From the NCBI RefSeq assembly GCF_001418015.1, contig NZ_LIQG01000022.1, forward strand, positions 17,512 to 81,511: a stretch of 64,000 bases of DNA. Direction: 5' to 3'. The notes beneath the pieces are model-generated. The model worked only from the letters and a program-made list of their open reading frames with translations. It did not search any database and had not been told where the DNA came from. The position numbers and the translations under genes are program-made. This DNA comes from Lacinutrix mariniflava. GTDB lineage: Bacteria; Bacteroidota; Bacteroidia; Flavobacteriales; Flavobacteriaceae. Below are positions 55,144 through 63,814 of this stretch, one piece after another (the first letter of the stretch is position 1; each line of letters opens with the position of its first letter).

Positions 55144-55335
55144 GGGCGTTACTTTTTGTATTCCTACAAGCTTAAAAAAACTTGTAGGAATACAAAAAGT
55201 CGCGTCTTCCATTATATCTTTTTTCCGAAGTAATCCCAAATTTGTTTTGGGATCTTTTAAAACTATTACCTCCTAAAACGAGTGTAAATTAAAGTAATTC
55301 ACAAAAAAGGATGCCATTACAACCGCTAACGCAGG
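55144..55335 (+). repeat. Structured intergenic repeat element, copy A
   Basis: A 190-base element with complementary ends, GCGTTA (55146-55151) and TAACGC (55327-55332). Inside are a perfect 20-bp hairpin (55151-55170 with 55181-55200), a box TATATCTTTTTTCC (55214-55227), a second hairpin ATCCCAAA/TTTGGGAT (55232-55253), and AAAAAAGGATGCC (55303-55315) that can partly pair with the T-rich box. Copy B at 63647-63814 shares ends and boxes but has a different first hairpin. The layout, fixed ends and boxes with variable stems, is that of a small non-autonomous repeat. It also serves as the 3' region of tpiA. Confidence 0.7.
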
Positions 55336-55363
55336 ATTACCTGCTAGAAACAAAGACTACTCA

Positions 55364-56203
55364 ATGTCAAATACAATTTACATAGGTTATTATTTTACAG
55401 TAAAACCATTACAACCAGCAACCGAAATTTTAATAGCAGAACTAGGTTACGCAGGATTCGAAAGTTTTGTCGAAACCGAAACTGGAGTTACAGCATACAT
55501 TCAAAAAGAAGAATGGAGAGAAAATATATTACAAGATATTTACGTTTTAACAAGCGATGAATTCGAAATCTCTTACACCTTCGACGAGATCGAACAAGTA
55601 AACTGGAATAGCGAATGGGAAAAAAACTTTAATCCAATAATAGTAGACAACCTCTGTTCTGTTCGTGCTCCATTTCACGACAAACCAGATACACAATACG
55701 ATATTATAATCGAACCAAAAATGAGTTTTGGCACAGGACATCACGAAACAACACACATGATGTTACAACACATTATGGCAAACGATTTTCAAGGAAAATC
55801 TGTTCTAGATATGGGTTGTGGTACAGCTGTTCTAGCCATATTAGCAGAAATGAAAGGTGCAAACCCAATAGACGCTATAGATATAGATAACTGGTGTTAC
55901 TTAAACAGTATAGAAAACGCAGAGCGTAATAACGCTAAAAACATTACCGTTTACGAAGGAGACGCAAGCTTATTAGTTAATAAAAAGTACGACACTATTA
56001 TTGCAAACATAAACCGTAACATTCTTTTAAACGATATTAATACTTACGCAAAGTGTCTAAACGAAAATGGCTCTTTATTTTTAAGCGGTTTCTATGAAGC
56101 AGATATTCCTACTATTGAAAAAGAATGCAACGCAAATGGCTTAAATTTGAAAAATAAGCTAAAACGTAATGATTGGGCTTCTCTACACTACACTAAACAA
56201 TAA
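55364..56203 (+). CDS. prmA: Ribosomal protein L11 methyltransferase
   Basis: PrmA methylates lysines and the N-terminus of ribosomal protein L11 using SAM. The N-terminal L11-binding domain takes residues about 1-95 (ELGYAGFESFVETETGVTAY), and the methyltransferase the rest, with MSFGTGHHETTHMML (about 125-139), SAM motif VLDMGCGTAVLAI and the NIN motif in IIANINRNILL. Size is normal. It ends at a long hairpin terminator. Confidence 0.95.
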   Translation: MSNTIYIGYYFTVKPLQPATEILIAELGYAGFESFVETETGVTAYIQKEEWRENILQDIYVLTSDEFEISYTFDEIEQVNWNSEWEKNFNPIIVDNLCSVRAPFHDKPDTQYDIIIEPKMSFGTGHHETTHMMLQHIMANDFQGKSVLDMGCGTAVLAILAEMKGANPIDAIDIDNWCYLNSIENAERNNAKNITVYEGDASLLVNKKYDTIIANINRNILLNDINTYAKCLNENGSLFLSGFYEADIPTIEKECNANGLNLKNKLKRNDWASLHYTKQ

Positions 56204-56239
56204 TTCATTTTTTTAGTTAAAAAATTAAATTATTCATTA

Positions 56240-56284
56240 AAAAAGATAATATTTACGGTAAAACCCGTAAATATTATCTTTTTA
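56240..56284 (+). terminator. Terminator of prmA with an unusually long stem
   Basis: Perfect 19-bp arms, AAAAAGATAATATTTACGG and its complement, with a six-base loop. The 3' arm ends in TTTTT. The next promoter box lies eight bases after it. Confidence 0.85.
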
Positions 56285-56291
56285 TATTACT

Positions 56292-56299
56292 TACCTTTG
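56292..56299 (+). promoter_or_regulatory. -7 promoter box for the HEIGH metalloprotease
   Basis: TACCTTTG fits TAnnTTTG. It is 121 bases before the ATG, so a long leader would be made; the leader shows no clear structure except CCAAAAGCATTTTGG. Confidence 0.5.
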
Positions 56300-56420
56300 C
56301 TTCAAATAAATTTATTTTAAAATATCTGATTTTTAGAAAATACCAAAAGCATTTTGGTACTAGAAATCTATACACACTGTTTACGTAAACTTAATTTTTA
56401 ATTAATTTAAACCAAAAACA

Positions 56421-57281
56421 ATGAAACATTTTAAAATAGCTTTTATAGCTCTATTCTCTCTATCAATTTGTCTTCAATCTTGCCAAACAGAAGATCTAAA
56501 CGATTCTATTGAAGAGTCTAAAATCTTAGAAGATTTAGATAACGATAATATTCCTGATGCAATTGTTAATAAACTTGCAGAGTTTTACATGAATACAGAT
56601 GGTATTAAAAAGGTAGACTTTCTTCTTCCAGATGGTACAACCATGGATATGTATCAAGTTGAGGAAGATATTATGCTTTCAGAAAAGCAAATTATGGCAC
56701 TAGAAATAAATAATGGGATTACAGATAGAAATTACCGTACAAATAATCTAGTATCTCAAGGAAGAAACATTTCTATTGTTGGATACACAGGTAGCGGTGG
56801 CTTTGGACTTTCTGACAAAGAAAAAACAGCTTTACAATGGGCTGTAAACAACTACAATAATCTTAGTGGTGTTTCTATTTCATTTACACTTACATTTAGT
56901 ACAAACTACCAAAGTAAAGATATGGTTGTATATCACAATCCTAATCAAAGTGGTGCTGGTGGATCAGCAGGTTTCCCTAGCAATGGCTTGCCTAATAAAT
57001 TCGTTCAAATTTATGGCTTAAACAATTACGACACTAATGTTGTTGAGCATGTAATTACGCATGAAATTGGTCACTCTGTAGGTTTTAGACATACAGATTG
57101 GTTTTCAAGACAAAGTTGTGGTCAAAACTCTAATGAAGGTACAGCTGGCGTAGGTGCTATTTCAATTCCTGGAACATCTTCAGGCTATAATCCAGACTCT
57201 ATAATGGTTGCTTGTTTTAGTAATGGCGAAGATGGAGAGTTTGACAGTGACGATGTAATTGGATTACAATACATGTACTAA
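56421..57281 (+). CDS. M57 HEIGH-type metalloprotease lipoprotein
   Basis: A 286-residue predicted lipoprotein (lipobox LQSC, Cys21) with a metzincin-like zinc site, THEIGHSVGFRHTDWF, at about residues 214-229: the HExxHxxGxxH motif with the HEIGH form of family M57. Upstream is a propeptide-like acidic region (about 25-110) and a catalytic domain start at ALQWAVNNYNNLSGVSISF. Such proteases are common surface or periplasmic enzymes in Bacteroidota; the substrate is unknown. A Met or Tyr turn residue may be in the SIMVACF segment near the end. Confidence 0.9.
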   Translation: MKHFKIAFIALFSLSICLQSCQTEDLNDSIEESKILEDLDNDNIPDAIVNKLAEFYMNTDGIKKVDFLLPDGTTMDMYQVEEDIMLSEKQIMALEINNGITDRNYRTNNLVSQGRNISIVGYTGSGGFGLSDKEKTALQWAVNNYNNLSGVSISFTLTFSTNYQSKDMVVYHNPNQSGAGGSAGFPSNGLPNKFVQIYGLNNYDTNVVEHVITHEIGHSVGFRHTDWFSRQSCGQNSNEGTAGVGAISIPGTSSGYNPDSIMVACFSNGEDGEFDSDDVIGLQYMY

Positions 57282-57308
57282 ATAAAATAAAAAGTTAAAT
57301 TTTATATC

Positions 57309-57336
57309 AAAGACGCCAAAAATTGGCGTCTTTTTT
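57309..57336 (+). terminator. Intrinsic terminator of the HEIGH protease gene
   Basis: AAAGACGCCAA and TTGGCGTCTTT over AAA, followed by T's. Confidence 0.9.
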
Positions 57337-57381
57337 CTTTTAATTCATTTTAAAAAATTAATTTAGTTTAAAATATTAAAA

Positions 57382-57657
57382 ATGAATACCCAAGAAAAAG
57401 TATTAGAACAAACTGATACTATAACAGAAACCAAAAAGAATAACGAAATAGTTGTTTATAACGACGATTATAATACTTTCGATCACGTTATAGAAACACT
57501 TATAAAAGCCTGTAAACACACTCCCGAACAAGCAGAGCAATGTACAATTTTGGTACATTACAAAGGGCAATGTACAGTTAAAACAGGTGAGTTAAAAGAC
57601 TTAAAACCTATATGCTCCAGTATTTTAGAAGCAGGAATTGATGCCGAGATTATTTAG
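57382..57657 (+). CDS. clpS: ATP-dependent Clp protease adaptor ClpS
   Basis: ClpS binds N-degron substrates and passes them to ClpAP/ClpCP. The 91-residue protein has an extended N-terminus (1-24) and the folded core VVYNDDYNTFDHVIETLIKA with the N-D-D substrate-contact motif, CKHTPEQAEQCTILVHYKG and a C-terminal GIDAEI strand. Size and sequence are as expected. It ends at a shared terminator. Confidence 0.93.
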   Translation: MNTQEKVLEQTDTITETKKNNEIVVYNDDYNTFDHVIETLIKACKHTPEQAEQCTILVHYKGQCTVKTGELKDLKPICSSILEAGIDAEII

Positions 57658-57685
57658 AATCCCTTATTTTATTATAATAAATAAG

Positions 57686-57723
57686 AAATCCCAATAGCTA
57701 ATTTAGCTATTGGGATTTTTTTT
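57686..57723. terminator. Bidirectional terminator between clpS and the T9SS gene
   Basis: AAATCCCAATAGCTAA faces TTAGCTATTGGGATTT, with T's on the plus strand and an A-rich left flank that gives a U run in the other direction. Confidence 0.88.
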
Positions 57724-57733
57724 ACTCTACATA

Positions 57734-59308
57734 TTATTTAGCAAACTTTAAAGTTTGCCTTCTATTACCTTTAGTCACGATTGCTAAATAGACACCAGGT
57801 TTTAGAGTTTCAGTAGATATAGTGTTAGCCTTAGACCGCATAATAAATTGTCCTAACATATTATAAATAATAGTGTTAACACTATTAGTATCGTCTTCAA
57901 TGTGTAAGGCATTCTTATAATATTTAACACCTATATTGTTACTAAAACTATCAACTCCAAGTGTTTCAGGATTATATTTAAATAACTCATAACCAGAAGT
58001 AGTGTTTTGTGCACTAAAATAAAGCTCGTTTTTATAAACGGTAAAATGTTTTGGTTCGGACCTAGTGTAACCAGGATAAATGTCTTCTACTAATGTTACC
58101 GAAACATCATCGTAAACATAAAGTTCTTGGCCAACAGCACTATTTTCTGTCCTTCCACCAATATACAATTTACTATCAAACTCAATAATATCATCAACAT
58201 ACAAACTATTAAAACCAGAAGGCGCTATTTCCGTTAGCTCATCTGTAACATCATTATAAGCAAATAAAGCTCTAAGTCCTCCTGTAGTAGCACTTGAAGC
58301 ATAAAAGAACAATCTATCATTAAAAGTAAAAAACTCAGTTGGTGAAGAATTTTGTTGATTTACTATAATAATATCTTTAACTAATGTATCCAAGCCTGTT
58401 GACGCATCAAAACTATGAAGCTCGACACCTGTACTGGTACTACTTCTCGCTTGATAAAACAATTTATTATTGTGTAAAAAAATATCTTTTAAACCCGATT
58501 GATCAGTACCAGGAAATATATCTGCGGCTAAAACAACATCATCTGCAATAGGATCGTATTTAAATAACTCGTATCCTACCGAAGGTTCAAAAGCTCCAAA
58601 ATACAGCTCGTTATTATAAATAGTAAAATCTTTAGGTGTTCCATTACCATTATTTTGATTAGTGCTATTTATATTTTCCACTATTCTTGTTACTCCCGTA
58701 ACGCTATTAAATTCATACAATTCACGACCAATAACTGGTGTCTCTGCCGAGAAATACAGCTTATCATTAAAAACTATAAAACCGTACGGAATACTACTTC
58801 CTCCATTATAACTATAAATATTACTAACTAAGGCTACTGTATCTGTAACACTATCATAACTGTATAGCTCATGATCTATCGTCGAGTTCTCCCATCCTTT
58901 CATATAAATTTTATTATTATAAACTATCAATTCGTCTCCAATATATATATTTGGTATCAAGCTCACCGTTTTAGTACTTGTTTCGTATTTATACAATTGC
59001 GAATTAATAGAGAAATAGAGATCTCCATTGTACTCTACAGAACTGTCTATATCACTACTAGAATATGAGCCTCCTGGTGTAATGTCTTGAACCAAAACTG
59101 TGGTATTATTAGTCTTGTTATATCTATATAACTCGAAGCCTATAGATGGATTGAAAGCATTAAATAAAAGATCGTCTCCTATAATAGCAAAATTTTGAGG
59201 GCTAGAATCAGAAATACCAGGATTTATATCTGTTACTTGTACAACTTGTGCGTTAATGTTTACTATGCTAAAGCATATAAATAGTAAGTTAATGTAAATT
59301 TTCTTCAT
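57734..59308 (-). CDS. T9SS secreted protein with ELW/ELY-type repeats
   Basis: A 524-residue exported protein (signal about 1-20, cleavage NINA-QVV). It is built of about nine repeats of some 45 residues, each with a phrase such as GFELYRYNKTNN, GRELYEFNSVTG, GYELFKYDPIAD, then VEDIYPG or ADIFPGT. This is the hyper-regular ELWxxDGT-like repeat of Bacteroidota surface proteins, likely a beta-propeller. The C-terminus (about 450-524) is a type A sorting domain, with NTIIYNMLGQFIMR and LKPGVYLAIV. The binding target is not known. An AG microsatellite lies 137 bases before its start. Confidence 0.87.
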   Translation of the reverse strand: MKKIYINLLFICFSIVNINAQVVQVTDINPGISDSSPQNFAIIGDDLLFNAFNPSIGFELYRYNKTNNTTVLVQDITPGGSYSSSDIDSSVEYNGDLYFSINSQLYKYETSTKTVSLIPNIYIGDELIVYNNKIYMKGWENSTIDHELYSYDSVTDTVALVSNIYSYNGGSSIPYGFIVFNDKLYFSAETPVIGRELYEFNSVTGVTRIVENINSTNQNNGNGTPKDFTIYNNELYFGAFEPSVGYELFKYDPIADDVVLAADIFPGTDQSGLKDIFLHNNKLFYQARSSTSTGVELHSFDASTGLDTLVKDIIIVNQQNSSPTEFFTFNDRLFFYASSATTGGLRALFAYNDVTDELTEIAPSGFNSLYVDDIIEFDSKLYIGGRTENSAVGQELYVYDDVSVTLVEDIYPGYTRSEPKHFTVYKNELYFSAQNTTSGYELFKYNPETLGVDSFSNNIGVKYYKNALHIEDDTNSVNTIIYNMLGQFIMRSKANTISTETLKPGVYLAIVTKGNRRQTLKFAK

Positions 59309-59443
59309 AATTTTAAAGTGTTTATTTACTACTTAATAACACAAAATTTAAAAGGTTAACTTAATTAATATGTTTTCTTTTTATTTGATTGTAATCATAT
59401 CATAAATATGTCTTAGTTGACTTAAAACCAACATAATTAAACT

Positions 59444-59715
<272 letters not shown>

Positions 59716-59745
59716 ATAAAAAAAAGGTTTCAATAAATTGAAACC
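59716..59745 (-). terminator. Intrinsic terminator of tRNA-Arg
   Basis: On the minus strand GGTTTCAA and TTGAAACC form an 8-bp stem followed by a run of T's. Confidence 0.88.
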
Positions 59746-59758
59746 CTTTTTACTCTAG

Positions 59759-59832
59759 TGACCTCGACTGGATTCAAACCAGTAACCTCTTGAGCCGTAA
59801 TCAAGTGCGCTATTCAGTTGCGCCACGAGGCC
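59759..59832 (-). tRNA. tRNA-Arg (anticodon ACG)
   Basis: A 74-base cloverleaf on the minus strand: acceptor GGCCTCG with CGAGGTC (one G-U), D stem GCGC/GCGC, anticodon stem CTTGA/TCAAG with loop TTACGGC and anticodon ACG at 59798-59796, T arm ACTGG-TTTGAAT-CCAGT. The A34 would be changed to inosine to read CGU, CGC and CGA. It has its own promoter and terminator. Confidence 0.95.
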
Positions 59833-59846
59833 TTTTTTTGTGGGTG

Positions 59847-59877
59847 CAAATATATATCTTTTTATACTATCTTCAAA
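59847..59877 (-). promoter_or_regulatory. Complete promoter of tRNA-Arg
   Basis: On the minus strand TTTG (59877-59874), 19 bases, then TATATTTG (59854-59847), ending 14 bases before the tRNA. The same form as P2 of tRNA-Glu. Confidence 0.85.
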
Positions 59878-59933
59878 ATAAAAAGAGAAAATTATAAATT
59901 TAATTTAAATGAATACCAAAATCGCTAACAAAA

Positions 59934-60086
59934 TTAATTTAACGCGTTTTTAGTAATGTATAGTTTCCAACCAAAAATAGCCATCTGTAATTTAGTGGCT
60001 TTACTTAGATCTAATCTCTTTTTAGTATAACTCGGCAAAACAGCCTTATTAATTTTAGCTAGTATTTTAAATACTTGTTTCTTCAT
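59934..60086 (-). CDS. 50-residue basic small protein
   Basis: A full frame from ATG (60086) to TAA, too short for common cut-offs. The protein starts MKKQVFKILAKINKAVLPSY and goes on with TKKRLDLSKATKLQMAIFGW and a basic C-terminus. I recall very similar 48-50 residue proteins throughout Flavobacteriaceae (some mislabelled SsrA-binding protein); this is from memory. It is strongly basic with two likely helices. A complete promoter lies 37 bases upstream. Function is unknown. Confidence 0.75.
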   Translation of the reverse strand: MKKQVFKILAKINKAVLPSYTKKRLDLSKATKLQMAIFGWKLYITKNALN

Positions 60087-60122
60087 AATATAATAAAAAT
60101 AAACTATCATTATTTAAGACCT

Positions 60123-60154
60123 CAAAACTATACTTTTAATTGGTGTTAGCCAAA
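60123..60154 (-). promoter_or_regulatory. Promoter of the 50-residue protein gene
   Basis: On the minus strand TTTG (60154-60151), 20 bases, then TAGTTTTG (60130-60123), 37 bases before the ATG. It is independent support that the small frame is a gene. Confidence 0.75.
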
Positions 60155-60648
60155 AACTGATTCCTTTATAAAATAGTGAAACTTATTCTAGACTAAGTTT
60201 TACCTCTTATAGTTACAGAAATATCGATAATATAATATCAATAATAATTTTAGCAAGTGTTAGCATAATATTTTAGTTTAAGGTTAATAATAACTGCCAT
60301 TCTCATGATTGTTTTTTGAAGATATATTTTTTCTATATTATCAACCAAACAAAATGCTAAGAATTAATGCAATTAACTTTACTTATACAACTAAAAACAC
60401 GTATCCTATTTCAATATAAAACACATAACCTTAAAAAAAGTATCATTTAACAATCATAAATAAGCATATCACTCTAAATATTATATAATTGTAGAGCCTT
60501 TATGTCGTTCATTTGGATATACAAGGGCGTTTTCGTTAAATAAACACTGTATTTTATGTTTTCATTAATCTCAATTTCAAAAAATTAAATAACCTTTAGA
60601 TAATATTCCAGTTAGGTTATAATCATATATTTACAAAAAAGGCTCTAA
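60155..60648. other. AT-rich intergenic region with no gene seen
   Basis: About 490 bases, strongly AT-rich, with only very short frames (up to about 21 codons) and no clear terminator. A near-consensus box TATATTTA lies about 20 bases before the endonuclease gene at 60649. Confidence 0.6.
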
Positions 60649-62640
60649 ATGGAAAAGTATATCGAATGTTTAGTTTTGTTTTTTATATGTAATATTGCTT
60701 TTAGTCAAGCAGTTGTTATAAATGAAATAGACTGCGATACACCAAGTATCGATACAAAAGAATTTATAGAATTAAAAACATTAAACCCAAGCACAAGTTT
60801 AGACGGCTATGTTATAGTGCTATTTAATGGCTCTAATACGAGTAGTACGGGAGGTAAAAGCTATTATGCACTAGATCTCGATGGCTTAACTACAGATATT
60901 AATGGGCTATTTGTTATCGGTAGTGATTTAGTTACTCCTTTTCCACAATTAATCATATCTCAAAATTTAATACAAAACGGACCGGATGCTGCAGTTATTT
61001 ACCAGGCAAATGCTACAGATTTCCCAGATTTAACAGACGCAACATTAGCTAACATTGTAGATGTTGTTATTTATGAAACTAACGATTCTGCTGTTACAAA
61101 TCTACTCGAATTCTTTAATGATGCTCCTGGATTTGAATCACTAGAGCAGATAAACGATAATGGCACCAATGCAAATCCAAAATCTATTCAACTTAATAAC
61201 GACGGAACCTATACAACTGCCACACCAACTCCAAGACAATTAAACGATGGAAGCGGTGTTGTTTTTAATCCGGTGACAATTTCTACGACACAATCTCAAT
61301 ATAATGAAGGAGACACATTAGACATCACCTTTACTACAGAGACTAATGTAACGGCAGATGCTACAATTAACTTTACACTAAATAATTTTGGATTTAACAC
61401 TTCAGACTTTACAGGAAACACAACTGTTACAATACCTAATGGACAAAATACAATAACAACATCAATCTCTATTTTAGATGATGGTATTAATGACGGAGAT
61501 GAAGAAGCAATAATTAAATTCACTAATTTATCTTCTCCTTATATACCGTTCAATAACTTCGTAAAACTACGTGTTGTAGATGCTAATGCTGTTGCATCTC
61601 CTTTTAATGCACCCATTCCATCGGATACCAATCCAATAGCAACAGGCGCAGTTGAAAGTACACAACCAGCTGGCTACTACTCTTCTTTAAACGGAGAGTC
61701 TGGAGTAGATTTAGAACAAGCGATACAAAACATTATTGCAGAAGAAGGTGTTGTTAGAGGCCAAACTTATTCAGATGTTATCACTATTTTAAAAGAAGCA
61801 GACCAAAATCCTGAGAATAATAACCAAGTTTGGTTAGTCTATTCAGAACAAGGAAGATCTAAATTAGATTTTCAAATAACCTCACTTAGTACAGGAAAAT
61901 GGAACAGAGAGCACACTTTCCCTAGATCTTTAGCAGGTTACAATAGTATTGATCTCGATGATATTGCAGACGGTATTGAAGTTTACTGGAATACAACAGC
62001 AGATTCTTTACGCCATGGCAACTCAGATGCCCACGCTCTAAGAGCTGCAGATGGCCCAGAAAATAGTTCCAGAAGCAATCAACATTATGGCGAATATAAT
62101 GGTCCAATAAATAACGTTGGGAGTTTTAAAGGAGATGTAGCGCGTAGTGTTTTGTATATGCAATTACGCTATAATGGCTTATCTGTTGTAAACGGATTTC
62201 CAACAACTACAGGTCAAATGGGAGATTTAGCAACCTTATTACAATGGCACAATCAAGATCCGCCAGACGATTTCGAAATGAATAGAAACAACGTAATCTA
62301 TACATGGCAATTTAATAGAAATCCTTTAATAGACATGCCAGAATTAGTAGATTATATTTGGGGCGTAAATACAGGAACCGAATGGAATAATAACTTAAGT
62401 GTTACCGATTTCGAAGCTAAAAGCATAAAACTATACCCAAACCCAATAAATCATCAACTTTATATTTCTGGGCAAAATAGCGAATACCAAATTGTTATAT
62501 ATTCTTCTGAAGGTAGAAAACTACAAACCAAAACACTTAAAAACAACGCGCCTCTCAATTTAGATTTATCAACCGGAATGTATTTTGCTAAAATTTCTTC
62601 CGAAGGCAAAACAGAAACAAAAAAGTTTCTAGTTAAATAG
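60649..62640 (+). CDS. T9SS-secreted endonuclease I with lamin-tail and Calx-beta-like domains
   Basis: A 663-residue exported nuclease. After a signal peptide (about 1-19) come a lamin-tail-like domain (about 22-190, VVINEIDCDTPSIDTKEFIE), a Calx-beta-like domain (about 200-310, YNEGDTLDITFTTE), an endonuclease I domain (about 335-570) and a type A sorting domain (about 590-663, LYPNPINHQLYISG). The nuclease part has the beta-beta-alpha metal site KWNREHTFPRSLAG, then SDAHALRAADGPENSSRSNQ and NYG-like turns. It would cut DNA outside the cell, for nutrients or against matrix DNA. The next gene follows 23 bases later. Confidence 0.9.
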   Translation: MEKYIECLVLFFICNIAFSQAVVINEIDCDTPSIDTKEFIELKTLNPSTSLDGYVIVLFNGSNTSSTGGKSYYALDLDGLTTDINGLFVIGSDLVTPFPQLIISQNLIQNGPDAAVIYQANATDFPDLTDATLANIVDVVIYETNDSAVTNLLEFFNDAPGFESLEQINDNGTNANPKSIQLNNDGTYTTATPTPRQLNDGSGVVFNPVTISTTQSQYNEGDTLDITFTTETNVTADATINFTLNNFGFNTSDFTGNTTVTIPNGQNTITTSISILDDGINDGDEEAIIKFTNLSSPYIPFNNFVKLRVVDANAVASPFNAPIPSDTNPIATGAVESTQPAGYYSSLNGESGVDLEQAIQNIIAEEGVVRGQTYSDVITILKEADQNPENNNQVWLVYSEQGRSKLDFQITSLSTGKWNREHTFPRSLAGYNSIDLDDIADGIEVYWNTTADSLRHGNSDAHALRAADGPENSSRSNQHYGEYNGPINNVGSFKGDVARSVLYMQLRYNGLSVVNGFPTTTGQMGDLATLLQWHNQDPPDDFEMNRNNVIYTWQFNRNPLIDMPELVDYIWGVNTGTEWNNNLSVTDFEAKSIKLYPNPINHQLYISGQNSEYQIVIYSSEGRKLQTKTLKNNAPLNLDLSTGMYFAKISSEGKTETKKFLVK

Positions 62641-62663
62641 TATCTTCGCAAAAAACTTATTTC

Positions 62664-63602
62664 ATGAGCATACTTTGGGTTATTTTAGGTCTAATACTTT
62701 TAGTAGTAGGAGGAGATTTTCTAGTTAAAGCATCCATAGCTTTATCGTTTAAATTAAATATTTCTAAAATGGTTATTGGCATGACGGTTGTCTCTTTTGC
62801 AACGTCAGCACCAGAACTCTTAGTAAGTTTACAAGCAGCTTTAAATAATGCTCCAGCAATTGCTATTAACAATGTGGTAGGCTCTAATATTGCCAATATA
62901 GGTCTAGTTTTAGGTATCACAGCACTTTTAGGACCAATAGCAGTAGATAAATCTTTTTATAAGCTTAACTGGCCTGTAATGCTTCTATTTTCTTTTCTAC
63001 TTTATTATTTTTTAGTAAATGATAATATACTATCGCGTATAGAAGGTATCACTCTATTCACTTGTTTAGTAGTCTTTATTGTAGTGCTAGTTAGAAGTTC
63101 TAAATCAGACACGCCATCTGAAGATGTAGACGATGTCCTTGCAACGGTCGCTAATTACAAAATCCTAATCTGGTTGCTTATTGGAGCAACAGCTCTTTAT
63201 TTTGGCTCAGTGTGGTTAGTCGATGGTGCTAAAAGCCTTGCAGAAGCATTAGGCGTTAGCGATGCCGTAATTGCGGTAACCGTAATTGCCATTGGCACAA
63301 GTGTACCAGAGTTAGCAGCTTCCATTATTGCTGCTGCCAAAAAAGAAAAAGCACTATCATTAGGTAATTTAATAGGCTCTAATATCTTTAATATTGGATC
63401 TGTTTTAGGATTAACCTCTATTATAAAAGACATTCCTGTTACGGACGCAAATATATTATCCAGCGACATTTTCTGGATGATAGGTTTTTCTGCAATTTTA
63501 ATAATATTAATTTTAATTCCTAAATTCATGCAAATTAGCAGATACAAAGGCTTACTATTAGTATTGGGTTATTGCTTGTTTTTATATATCTCATTTAAAT
63601 AA
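62664..63602 (+). CDS. Calcium/sodium antiporter, YrbG type
   Basis: A 312-residue CaCA family exchanger with ten predicted helices in two inverted halves. Each half has the alpha repeat: GMTVVSFATSAPELLVSLQA with VVGSNIANIGLVLG in the first, and VIAIGTSVPELAASI with LIGSNIFNIGSVLG in the second. The Glu and Asn/Ser residues in these bind Ca and Na. It exchanges calcium for sodium across the inner membrane. It may be read through from the nuclease gene; repeat copy B follows it. Confidence 0.93.
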   Translation: MSILWVILGLILLVVGGDFLVKASIALSFKLNISKMVIGMTVVSFATSAPELLVSLQAALNNAPAIAINNVVGSNIANIGLVLGITALLGPIAVDKSFYKLNWPVMLLFSFLLYYFLVNDNILSRIEGITLFTCLVVFIVVLVRSSKSDTPSEDVDDVLATVANYKILIWLLIGATALYFGSVWLVDGAKSLAEALGVSDAVIAVTVIAIGTSVPELAASIIAAAKKEKALSLGNLIGSNIFNIGSVLGLTSIIKDIPVTDANILSSDIFWMIGFSAILIILILIPKFMQISRYKGLLLVLGYCLFLYISFK

Positions 63603-63646
63603 CACGTATTTAGAAAGTAACTTATCCTTTAATTTCACCTTATTTT

Positions 63647-63814
63647 GGGCGTTACCAAGATGTGCTAAAAGCAACATCTTGGTCAGGCTGTCCACTATAT
63701 CTTTTTTTTATTCAATTTATTTATCAGCTTTTTAACATAGAGATGTCTTTCTACTATACCTATTAGTTGCATATACAAGTAAAAAAAGGATGCCGTTTCC
63801 ATCCTTAACGCATA
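63647..63814 (+). repeat. Structured intergenic repeat element, copy B
   Basis: A 168-base element with the ends GGGCGTTAC (63647-63655) and TAACGCA (63806-63812), a perfect 10-bp hairpin ACCAAGATGT/ACATCTTGGT (63654-63663 with 63674-63683) with an inner GCT/AGC, the box TATATCTTTTTTTT (63697-63710) and AAAAAAAGGATGCCGTTTCC (63781-63800). Ends and boxes match copy A at 55144-55335, while the first stem has a different sequence and length. It is oriented like copy A, after a plus-strand gene. Confidence 0.7.

Noticed and set aside
60355..60560. Short frames of 14-21 codons in the AT-rich gap
   Set aside because: No promoter, conservation cue or composition supports them.
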